A stretch of DNA of 64,000 bases from Rosenbergiella gaditana. GTDB taxonomy: Bacteria; Pseudomonadota; Gammaproteobacteria; Enterobacterales; Enterobacteriaceae. This document shows positions 1 to 7,356 of the stretch, piece by piece. Under the pieces are notes generated by a model that did not search any database, was not told the origin of the DNA, and worked only from the letters and a program-made list of their open reading frames with translations. The DNA lies in the NCBI RefSeq assembly GCF_018494065.1, contig NZ_JABBFR010000008.1, positions 62,001 to 126,000 on the forward strand. The letters are read 5' to 3'. The stretch's first letter is position 1, and each line of letters begins with the position of its first letter. Position numbers and translations under genes: made by a program.

Positions 1-1152
1 TACGACAGTTCCAACGACTCCTCCACTGATAGCGAGCATGATAGGTTCAATGCGTTGTGTGAGACGTCGGCTAAGTGCGGATGCTTGATGTGAATACCAA
101 GTGGCTAATTGGGAAAATGCTTTGTCGAGTTGCCCTGTCTCTTCAGCTGAACGAATAAGGAGTAGTGATAATGAGGGATATTCATCGTAATGTGCCATGG
201 CTTGAGAAAGTTTCTCCCCCGTATGAAGACGTTGGTAAACCTCCTCGATACATTTTTTCCATAATGGGGAGGTAAATATCCCCGCAACGAGATGTAACCC
301 ATTAAGGAGAGTGAGCCCCGATTGTTGTGTGCTGGATAGGGTGGAAAAGAGCAATGAGAGGTACCTGCTCTGCCACACTTCACCTAGCAGCGGTATATTG
401 AGTAAAAGTCGATGACGAGCCAGTTTCCAGTTTGGATATCGGCGATCACAGTAGTGGAAAATTGGCAGAATAAGGGCGGCGATTATTAAGCATAGAGGTA
501 GTGAGGCATTTAAATAATGAGAGGCTTGTATCAATAGTTGTGTAAGGGTTGGCAGGGGTGTATTCAGTGATTGGTACATCAGTGCAAATTCTGGAAGAAC
601 AAAAACAAGGAGTCCACTGGTCGTGAGGACCAGAAATAAAAGAGTGATAGAAGGGTAGCGTAGTGCAGCAATAAGTTCCTCTCTCATGGCCTGTCGCTGC
701 TGCAATAGATTAACGACCTGTAAGCAACTATTAGGAAGGTGACCCGTAAACTCTCCGGCACTAATCAGAGCCGATATTGTAGGCGGAAAAATTTGAGGCC
801 ACTGACTGAGTGCTGTCGATAGCTTTTCTCCAGCCGTAATTTTTTTTATTAATAGTTCGATAACGACTCGCCAAGGCAGTGAAGACTGGTTACTCATTAA
901 TAATTCCAGGCTCACTGTTAACGTTAACCCTGCATTAAGCATAGATTCCAGTTGTTGAAAAAAAATGATAAGCGTTTTCAGCTGCCAAGTTTTCATCAAG
1001 CGATGGTGTTTCACTTTGAAATGGTAAGGGACGATACCTTCCGCCATCAATTGCTGTTCACCCTCCTGTCGGTGAGTGCAGAGTTGATAACCCGTACAAC
1101 TTTCCCCGTTGAGAGATATTCCCTGCCAAAAATAGAGATTAAGCTGCTTCAT
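1..1152 (-). CDS. hofC: HofC, inner-membrane platform protein of type IV pilus/type II secretion family (partial, cut by window edge)
   Basis: The frame reads open from an ATG at 1152 to base 1, giving 384 codons with no stop, so only the extreme C-terminus is missing (the E. coli protein is about 400 residues). It has the duplicated GspF/PilC layout: a soluble block, a hydrophobic segment near residues 165-190, a second membrane segment near 215-235, then a second soluble block rich in the family's 'LLFSTLSS...G' pattern. GspF/PilC proteins anchor the pilus assembly ATPase at the inner membrane. The start overlaps the end of hofB by 14 bases, so the two are translationally coupled. In E. coli the hof genes are poorly expressed and their role is unclear. 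Confidence 0.85.
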   Translation of the reverse strand, partial: MKQLNLYFWQGISLNGESCTGYQLCTHRQEGEQQLMAEGIVPYHFKVKHHRLMKTWQLKTLIIFFQQLESMLNAGLTLTVSLELLMSNQSSLPWRVVIELLIKKITAGEKLSTALSQWPQIFPPTISALISAGEFTGHLPNSCLQVVNLLQQRQAMREELIAALRYPSITLLFLVLTTSGLLVFVLPEFALMYQSLNTPLPTLTQLLIQASHYLNASLPLCLIIAALILPIFHYCDRRYPNWKLARHRLLLNIPLLGEVWQSRYLSLLFSTLSSTQQSGLTLLNGLHLVAGIFTSPLWKKCIEEVYQRLHTGEKLSQAMAHYDEYPSLSLLLIRSAEETGQLDKAFSQLATWYSHQASALSRRLTQRIEPIMLAISGGVVGTVV

Positions 1153-2536
1153 TTTCTCCCCCTACCACTCGGAGCAGTTCTTGGTAGGTGGTGACACCTT
1201 GCGTTACAGCATTAAGTCCTGCCTCAAATAAATTTTGTATTTCCCTTTCACGTAATAGTGCACGGATTTTTTGTGGGCAAGTACGTTGAATAATCGCATG
1301 CCGTATAGCCGCATCGACAGGGAGTAACTCGAAAAGGGCATGGCGACCCAGATAGCCGGAGACACAAAATCGGCAACCTATAGCGAGCCAATGTTCAAAT
1401 GATTGTAAAGCTAAGTATGAGGGTAAGGGATCGGGCGATTGTATTCGACACCGTACGCATAACCGCCTCACGAGCCGTTGAGCAATAATAAGTCTTAAAG
1501 CGCTAGCCGCTAAGTATTCGATAACTCCCATTTGTGTTAATCGGCTTAAGGTCTCGATTGTTGAGTTGGTATGTAAAGTGCTGAGTACCAAATGGCCGGT
1601 TTGAGCCGCTTTAATGGCAATATCCGCCGTTTGATTATCTCTGATTTCACCAATCATCAAGATATCGGGATCTTGCCGCAACAATGCGCGTAAAATCGTT
1701 GGAAAATCCAGTCCCGCCTTAAGATTAATTTGTGTTTGATTGATACCAGGGATAACCAGCTCAATGGGATCTTCCACGCTACAGAGATTGCGCTCCGCGC
1801 TATTGAGATGGTTAAGAGCACTATAGAGTGTTGCAGTTTTACCACTTCCCGTTGGCCCGGTGACAATAATCAACCCTTGAGGGGAAGCTAGTGCAGCCCT
1901 TAGCAAACTTAATTGCGGGGAGGATATTCCTAGATTTTCTAGCGCTAAGTCCCCTCTGAATGTTTCTAATAATCGTAAAACGATTTTTTCGCCAAACCTT
2001 GTGGGTAAGGTGGCTAAACGGAATGAGTATTCTATATCTTGATAAGTCAGGCTAAGTTGGCCATCTTGAGGGCGGCGATTTTCCGCAATATCCGCCCCGG
2101 CGAGTAATTTAAAACGGCTGCTAATAGCATTGGTTTCGAGGGGAGATAATTCACCATAAATATATAATACACCGTCGACCCTTAAGCGTATTCTTGCCCC
2201 CTGTGCATAGGGCTCAATATGAATATCGGAGGCCTTTTTTTGCACGGCATGACACAAAATAGCTTGGCAATATTCGATAGTTGTGGGGCTGTCTTCCCCC
2301 TTATATTCCTCATGCAAGGAGAGCGATGGCGTAGCAGGTTGCTGAGAGGTGCAGTACTCTTCTTTAGACACCGTTTTAATAGCAATTTTTTTCTGACAGG
2401 TAAACGCGAGTTGATTGATATCCTCGGCCGATGGCGGTGACATGACTATCAAGCACAACGATTCCCTATCTTCATGAGTGACAAGAGCAGGATGATTTTC
2501 GCAGAATGCTTTTAGGTGTGTAGTTTTAGCACTCAT
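1139..2536 (-). CDS. hofB: HofB, GspE/PilB-type assembly ATPase
   Basis: A 465-residue secretion ATPase of the PilB/GspE family, which powers pilin polymerisation from the cytoplasmic face. A Walker A motif GPTGSGKT lies near residue 226, followed by an Asp box and the Walker B-like DPDILMIGEIRD. A histidine box (GHLVLSTLHTN) follows, then a four-cysteine zinc motif (CVRC and CRFC). All catalytic elements look intact, so nothing in the sequence suggests an inactive enzyme. It overlaps ppdD by 4 bases (ATGA) and hofC by 14 bases, forming a compact ppdD-hofB-hofC operon as in E. coli. Confidence 0.9.
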   Translation of the reverse strand: MSAKTTHLKAFCENHPALVTHEDRESLCLIVMSPPSAEDINQLAFTCQKKIAIKTVSKEEYCTSQQPATPSLSLHEEYKGEDSPTTIEYCQAILCHAVQKKASDIHIEPYAQGARIRLRVDGVLYIYGELSPLETNAISSRFKLLAGADIAENRRPQDGQLSLTYQDIEYSFRLATLPTRFGEKIVLRLLETFRGDLALENLGISSPQLSLLRAALASPQGLIIVTGPTGSGKTATLYSALNHLNSAERNLCSVEDPIELVIPGINQTQINLKAGLDFPTILRALLRQDPDILMIGEIRDNQTADIAIKAAQTGHLVLSTLHTNSTIETLSRLTQMGVIEYLAASALRLIIAQRLVRRLCVRCRIQSPDPLPSYLALQSFEHWLAIGCRFCVSGYLGRHALFELLPVDAAIRHAIIQRTCPQKIRALLREREIQNLFEAGLNAVTQGVTTYQELLRVVGGENEAA

Positions 2537-2973
2537 GGCTTATTCTCCACATCGTCATAGCGTAATTGTCTTTCGCAGTTTTCTTTTAAGGTTTGATTGG
2601 CGGCAGTGCAACGGCGTTGCCAACTCAGCGCACCTTGCTCCGGTTGAAGCGTGGGGATAAGTTCAGCGCTCAGTCCAGTTAATGTATTAGTTCCTTGGGC
2701 ACGTATTATTCCGTTATTAACGGTCAATTCTGTGATATATCGCGTGGTACGCGGAAGGGGAATACCTTCCTGACCGCTATGGCAAGAATTAAGCTGCCCC
2801 TTTTCTAGCGCGCACAGTTCTACCGCCGTTTTATAGGGCTGTAATATCTGGAGCAGATCGGTTAGCGCGGCCTTTTGCAGGTAGCCTTGGTAAGCCGGGA
2901 TGCCCAACGAACTCAAAATAGCAATGATCGCGATAACGATCATCAATTCGATTAACGTAAATCCTTGTTCCAT
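2533..2973 (-). CDS. ppdD: PpdD, type IV major prepilin-like protein
   Basis: A 146-residue type IVa prepilin. The leader is short (MEQG) and is followed by the processing site G/FTLIEL and a hydrophobic stretch to about residue 25, as prepilin peptidase requires. Glu at +5 of the mature protein is present. Four cysteines sit in the C-terminal half (near residues 53, 63, 121 and 132). A good ribosome site (TTAAGGAGAG) precedes the ATG. The protein is the first gene of the ppdD-hofB-hofC operon. The prepilin peptidase and other pilus genes are not in this window, so pilus assembly cannot be judged here. Confidence 0.9.
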   Translation of the reverse strand: MEQGFTLIELMIVIAIIAILSSLGIPAYQGYLQKAALTDLLQILQPYKTAVELCALEKGQLNSCHSGQEGIPLPRTTRYITELTVNNGIIRAQGTNTLTGLSAELIPTLQPEQGALSWQRRCTAANQTLKENCERQLRYDDVENKP

Positions 2974-3210
2974 AATGCTCTCCTTAAGCGAATAAAAACA
3001 TATTACTAAAGAGGTTGAGAGCGTTTAGGAAGAGGCGATAATAGATCTAGGATTCATCTTCACAGCGTGAACGTTTTTTCTAATGGTGTTGCACAAAGCT
3101 TGTGAGTTATCGTGAAATACCTATGGTAATCTTGAAGAAAGTCTGGCTTGTTGTTGGACACACTCGTTTAATCAAAAGGGCCGCTTAGATAAGTGGTAAA
3201 CGACACTGAC

Positions 3211-3759
3211 ATGTTGATGATAAAAGATCATTGGTTGACCCTTGCGCGTAGAGTCCCTTCAACTCATTACAATGAACGTCCGGAAGGGGTAACACCGCGT
3301 TTATTGGTCATCCATAATATTAGCCTTCCCCCTGGTGAATTTGGTGGTCCTTACATTGATCAACTCTTTACAGGAGCATTATGTGCGGAAGAGCACCCCT
3401 ATTTTGCGCAAATTGCTGCGTTACGTGTCGCTGCGCATTGTCTAATCCGTCGGGACGGTGAGATAGTGCAATATGTGTCTTTTGATAAGCGAGCTTGGCA
3501 TGCTGGCCAGTCGAGTTATAACGGTATCGAAAACTGTAATGATTTCTCTATAGGTATCGAGCTTGAAGGAACTGATGAATTACCTTACACCGCGGAGCAA
3601 TACCGGGCTTTGACGGCAATAACTCAGTCTCTTATTGAGACTTACGCTTTGGAGGAAGAAAATATCACTGGGCATTGCGATATCGCTCCTGGCCGTAAAA
3701 CAGACCCCGGGCCATCTTTCGATTGGGACTATTTTCATTCACTCATTGCATCACACTGA
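3211..3759 (+). CDS. ampD: AmpD, 1,6-anhydro-N-acetylmuramyl-L-alanine amidase
   Basis: Cytoplasmic zinc amidase that splits 1,6-anhydroMurNAc-peptides during cell-wall recycling; its loss raises AmpR-dependent beta-lactamase expression in species that have ampC. The zinc ligands of the Amidase_2 fold are visible: His35 in LLVIHNIS, His in TGHCDIAPGRKTDPGP, and the following Asp; the catalytic Glu is in IGIELEG. I chose the ATG at 3211 because MLMIKDHW aligns with the E. coli N-terminus. The frame also opens at a GTG at 3193, and an ATG at 3217 is possible. ampE follows 24 bases downstream in the same operon. Confidence 0.93.
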   Translation: MLMIKDHWLTLARRVPSTHYNERPEGVTPRLLVIHNISLPPGEFGGPYIDQLFTGALCAEEHPYFAQIAALRVAAHCLIRRDGEIVQYVSFDKRAWHAGQSSYNGIENCNDFSIGIELEGTDELPYTAEQYRALTAITQSLIETYALEEENITGHCDIAPGRKTDPGPSFDWDYFHSLIASH

Positions 3760-3783
3760 TCATTTAGGGAGTAGAGTTAAGTC

Positions 3784-4635
3784 ATGACGTTATTTACGCT
3801 ATTGCTTGTTCTTATTTGCGAGCGGCTATTCAAGTGGGGGGAGCATTGGCAACTTGAACATCGGCTTGTTCCTCTGTTTGGTAAACAACAACACTTTTCG
3901 TTAATCCGCACTGTCGGATTAGTGGTGCTTGTGATGCTAATTTTCACTTTATTGCTTCATGCGATTGAAGGGCTATTATTCGGTGTATTATCGCTGGTAG
4001 TGTGGATTTTAGTGGGGGTTCTATGTATTGGTGCTGGGCAAAGTCGCCAACATTACCGTGCCTACTTGCATTCCGCTAATCTGCAGGATGTTACTGGGCA
4101 TCAAGCGATGGCGGAAGAGCTCAGTGTGATACACCCAATGTCGAGCCACATCACCGATAAACTCTATTTACGCGAACTGCAAAATGCGTTGCTGTGGATT
4201 AATTATCGTTTTTATTTAGCGCCTTTGTTCTGGTTTGTCGTAGGAGCAAGTTATGGTCCGGTTTTATTACTCGGGTACGCATTTTTGCGGGCATGGCAGG
4301 GATGGTTAGCTAAGCAAAGTCGACAGCATCGTGAACAGTCGGGTGTCGATGTACTGTTATTTTGGATTGATTGGATCCCGGTCAGGATTGTAGGGTTAGC
4401 TTATGCGTTCTTAGGCCATGGAGAGAAAGCATTACCAGCATGGTGGCGCTTTATGACAGATTTTCGACATAAGCCTTATCATGTGCTGTCGGTATTAGCG
4501 CAGTTCTCATTGGAACGTGATCCTTGTAAAGACAAGGTAGAAATGCCCCGGATTGCAGTGGCACTCGCAAAACGCATTACTTTAGTCATTGTGCTGATAA
4601 CGGCAGTACTGACAGTGGCAGGTGTTATTCTATAA
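3784..4635 (+). CDS. ampE: AmpE, inner-membrane protein of the ampDE operon
   Basis: A 283-residue membrane protein matching the length of E. coli AmpE (284). Hydrophobic segments are seen near residues 1-11, 38-60, 63-82, 140-170 and 262-283, separated by basic loops. AmpE is described as a possible sensory transducer acting with AmpD in beta-lactamase regulation, and it resembles CobD/CbiB-type membrane proteins; its molecular activity is not settled. It shares the ampD transcript and ends just before a strong hairpin that also serves the opposing aroP gene. Confidence 0.9.
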   Translation: MTLFTLLLVLICERLFKWGEHWQLEHRLVPLFGKQQHFSLIRTVGLVVLVMLIFTLLLHAIEGLLFGVLSLVVWILVGVLCIGAGQSRQHYRAYLHSANLQDVTGHQAMAEELSVIHPMSSHITDKLYLRELQNALLWINYRFYLAPLFWFVVGASYGPVLLLGYAFLRAWQGWLAKQSRQHREQSGVDVLLFWIDWIPVRIVGLAYAFLGHGEKALPAWWRFMTDFRHKPYHVLSVLAQFSLERDPCKDKVEMPRIAVALAKRITLVIVLITAVLTVAGVIL

Positions 4636-4636
4636 A

Positions 4637-4661
4637 AAATGGGGGAAATTTTCCCCCTTAT
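4637..4661. terminator. Bidirectional terminator between ampE and aroP
   Basis: A G5A3/T3C5 inverted repeat at 4641-4657 is flanked by A-runs on the left and T-rich sequence on the right, so it can act for both converging transcripts. Confidence 0.7.
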
Positions 4662-4663
4662 CT

Positions 4664-6016
4664 TTAGCGAGTTATTTTATTCTTGAACAGATAACCAATG
4701 CCTAAAATGGCCACCCAAACAGGTATTAACCACACTGAAATAGCCATTCCCGGAATGGTGAGCATAATGCCCAAAATTGCTATCATAAACAGTAGGCAAA
4801 CCCAGTTGCCGAGTGGATAAAATAGCGCAGGAAAACGGGGGGTTACACCTTGTTTGATTTTCGCTTTACGAAAACGCATATGCGCTAGACTGATCATTGC
4901 CCAGTTGATCACCAGTGCAGACACTACTAAGGCCATCAATAAGCCGAAAGCCTCTCCTGGCATGAGATAGTTGAGCAGAACGACCAGTGCCGTAGCCAGC
5001 GCTGAAAAGCCTAATGCTACGTAAGGAACACCGCGTTTATCGACATTAAGCAAAGCTTTAGGGCCATTACCTTGCTTTGCTAAGCCATATAACATGCGGC
5101 TGTTAGAGTACACGCAGCTGTTATAAACAGATAAAGCGGCCGTCAAGATCACGACATTCAGCAGGTTAGCTACTAATTTGTCGCCGATTTCATGGAAAAT
5201 AAGAACAAATGGGCTGGTACCCTCGATAATGTTTGTCCACGGATAGAGCGACAGTAGGATTGCCAGAGACCCCATATAAAAAATCAAGATACGATAGATG
5301 ACTTGATTGGTCGCTTTAGGAATGCTTTGCTGAGGATCTGCGGCTTCTGCAGCGGTAATTCCGACCAGTTCGAGCCCCCCAAACGAAAACATAATAATAA
5401 CCATTGCCGTAATTAATCCTGTCACCCCATGAGGGAAGAACCCGCCCTGTGCCCAGATATTGGTGACAGAGGCTTGCGGGCCACCGTGACCACTCACTAG
5501 CAGCCATGTGCCAAAGGCAATCATTCCTATTACGGCAGCGACTTTAATAATTGAGAACCAGAACTCTAATTCACCATAAATTTTAACGTTAGCGAGATTG
5601 ATGGCGTTAATCAGGACGAAGAATACGGCTGCAGAGACCCAGGTGGGGATCTCGGGCCACCAGTACTGAATGTACAGGCCGACCGCAGAAAGCTCTGCCA
5701 TCGCCACTAATACATAGAGCACCCAATAGTTCCAACCTGAAGCGAAGCCGGCGAAGCTGCCCCAATATTTGTAGGCAAAGTGGCTAAAAGAACCTGCTAC
5801 AGGCTCTTCAACAATCATTTCCCCTAACTGGCGCATAATCATAAAGGCGATAAAACCGCCTATGGCATATCCTAGCAGGACGGAAGGACCCGCCATTTTG
5901 ATGGTTTGCGCTAACCCTAAAAATAGTCCAGTCCCAACGGCTCCTCCTAAGGCTATTAACTGAATATGTCTATTTTTCAGCCCCCGTTTCAACGAACCTG
6001 TTTGTTGCTCGCTCAT
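4664..6016 (-). CDS. aroP: AroP, aromatic amino acid:H+ symporter
   Basis: A 450-residue amino acid permease of the APC superfamily with about 12 hydrophobic segments. The N-terminus (LKRGLKNRHIQLIALGGAVGTGLFLG) is the typical start of the first helix of AroP/PheP-type carriers, and similarity to E. coli AroP (456 residues) runs to the end. It takes up phenylalanine, tyrosine and tryptophan across the inner membrane. The open frame extends upstream to 6085, but the ATG at 6016 is preferred because it matches the E. coli start and follows GAGAGGAATTT. TyrR control is known in E. coli; I could not identify a convincing TyrR box here. Confidence 0.92.
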   Translation of the reverse strand: MSEQQTGSLKRGLKNRHIQLIALGGAVGTGLFLGLAQTIKMAGPSVLLGYAIGGFIAFMIMRQLGEMIVEEPVAGSFSHFAYKYWGSFAGFASGWNYWVLYVLVAMAELSAVGLYIQYWWPEIPTWVSAAVFFVLINAINLANVKIYGELEFWFSIIKVAAVIGMIAFGTWLLVSGHGGPQASVTNIWAQGGFFPHGVTGLITAMVIIMFSFGGLELVGITAAEAADPQQSIPKATNQVIYRILIFYMGSLAILLSLYPWTNIIEGTSPFVLIFHEIGDKLVANLLNVVILTAALSVYNSCVYSNSRMLYGLAKQGNGPKALLNVDKRGVPYVALGFSALATALVVLLNYLMPGEAFGLLMALVVSALVINWAMISLAHMRFRKAKIKQGVTPRFPALFYPLGNWVCLLFMIAILGIMLTIPGMAISVWLIPVWVAILGIGYLFKNKITR

Positions 6017-6443
6017 AAATTCCTCTCGCGTAGTGTTCTCGTACCTTATTTTAGGCTGTAAGGAGAATGTGACAGACTGTGTCATTTATTTTACGGGGTT
6101 ATGGCAGTAAATTACTACGTCGAATGTATGCAATGATCAGATATTTACGGGGTAGACTCAAAAAATCAGAGCGAAACAGGGTTATAATATCCTTCTTTTT
6201 AATGACTTAATGTTGATAATATCAGGTTAAACACTCTATTTGTGGTGGGTTATTTTACTTATTTTCACCCATGAACTATTTAATAGTGAAGTGATTATCG
6301 CTAACAAAAGTGTTTTTTATTGGGAAACTGACGTGTTGACTGAAGGCAAAACGGTAACTCATTTTTTTGATCTAAAGCGTACTTTGGTGAACGCAATATA
6401 GACAGTAGGTAAATGTTTTGTTAGCTTAGCCCATCTTGTGGGA
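6017..6443. other. aroP-pdhR divergent intergenic region
   Basis: About 430 bases without a gene. It must contain the divergent aroP and pdhR promoters. A consensus -10 hexamer TATAAT occurs at 6183-6188 but has no good -35 partner at standard spacing. I see no RNA gene, repeat or gene remnant. Confidence 0.5.
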
Positions 6444-6460
6444 AATTGGTATGACCAATT
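6444..6460. promoter_or_regulatory. PdhR operator (autoregulation of the PDH operon)
   Basis: AATTGGTATGACCAATT is a perfect inverted repeat with 7-base arms around ATG. It matches the known PdhR consensus (ATTGGTnnnACCAAT), and a site of this kind also lies just upstream of E. coli pdhR. It sits 28 bases before the pdhR ATG at 6489. Pyruvate is known to release PdhR from such sites. Confidence 0.92.
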
Positions 6461-6488
6461 TATAAGAGCAGCAATGACTACGAGTATG

Positions 6489-7253
6489 ATGGCTTACAGT
6501 AAAATCAGGCAGCCCAAGCTATCTGATGTCATAGAGCAGCAGCTGGAGTCCTTAATTATGGAAGGGACACTTCGGCCTGGTGAGAAGCTACCGCCAGAAC
6601 GTGAGCTTGCTCGACAATTTGATGTCTCTCGTCCTTCGGTACGGGAGGCTATTTTGCGTTTGGAAGCAAAAGGATTATTGTATCGCCGCCATGGTGGAGG
6701 CACCTACGTGCAAGACAGCCTATGGCAAAGCGTCAGTGACCCTTTAATTGGGTTATTGGCACAACATGGCGAGTCTCAATTTGATTTACTCGAAATGCGT
6801 CATGCACTTGAAGGCATTGCAGCGTATTATGCTGCACTTCGCGGGACGGAAAATGACCTATTAAGAATCAACCACTATCACTTGGCGATTCAGAAGGCGC
6901 AAAATAGTGGTGATTTAGACGCAGAGGCGGATGCGGTTATTGATTATCAAATTACCGTTACTGAAGCTGCACACAATGTGGTACTGCTGCATTTGGTCCG
7001 AGCAATGGGGCCAATACTCAAGCAAAATGTGCGTTCAAATTTTGAATTACTTTACTCTCGCCGCGATATGCTGGCCAAAGTGAGTGAGCATCGTGCAAGG
7101 ATCTACGAAGCAATCATTGCCCGACAGCCCGAAAAAGCCCGTGAAGAATCCAACTCGCACTTGGCTTTTCTTGAAGAAATTTTATTGGAGAGAAACCGGG
7201 AGCAATCCCGCCGTGAGCGATCATTGCGTCGCTTACAGCAACGAAAAGATTGA
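6489..7253 (+). CDS. pdhR: PdhR, pyruvate-responsive GntR-family repressor
   Basis: A 254-residue FadR-subfamily GntR regulator. The winged helix-turn-helix covers about residues 10-70 ([22 protein letters not shown]) and the C-terminal FCD effector domain follows; the basic tail ([13 protein letters not shown]) matches E. coli. It represses its own operon and respiratory genes until pyruvate binds. I place the start at [10 protein letters not shown] (6489) because it matches E. coli and because an earlier in-frame start at 6438 would put the PdhR operator inside the coding sequence. It is the first gene of pdhR-aceE-aceF-lpd. Confidence 0.95.
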   Translation: MAYSKIRQPKLSDVIEQQLESLIMEGTLRPGEKLPPERELARQFDVSRPSVREAILRLEAKGLLYRRHGGGTYVQDSLWQSVSDPLIGLLAQHGESQFDLLEMRHALEGIAAYYAALRGTENDLLRINHYHLAIQKAQNSGDLDAEADAVIDYQITVTEAAHNVVLLHLVRAMGPILKQNVRSNFELLYSRRDMLAKVSEHRARIYEAIIARQPEKAREESNSHLAFLEEILLERNREQSRRERSLRRLQQRKD

Positions 7254-7356
7254 GTCACCTAAGTATAAAGAGCGGGGATAGGCATCATGATACGTCATGG
7301 TCTTTACTCAGCAACGTTATCAATTTCAATGTACAGACACAGATAAGGAATACCCC

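Noticed and set aside
952-1194. Plus-strand 80-codon frame opposite hofC and the end of hofB
   Set aside because: It lies wholly inside the continuous hofC frame and the hofB C-terminus and has no family features.
3193-3210. GTG start for ampD six codons upstream
   Set aside because: The ATG at 3211 matches the E. coli N-terminus; the GTG cannot be excluded, but it has no stronger ribosome site at ideal spacing.
6183-6188. TATAAT in the aroP-pdhR gap as a pdhR promoter
   Set aside because: No -35 element at suitable spacing and about 300 bases from the pdhR start; chance is likely in AT-rich sequence.
7084-7281. Second frame overlapping the end of pdhR
   Set aside because: It is an out-of-frame shadow of pdhR with no conserved features.
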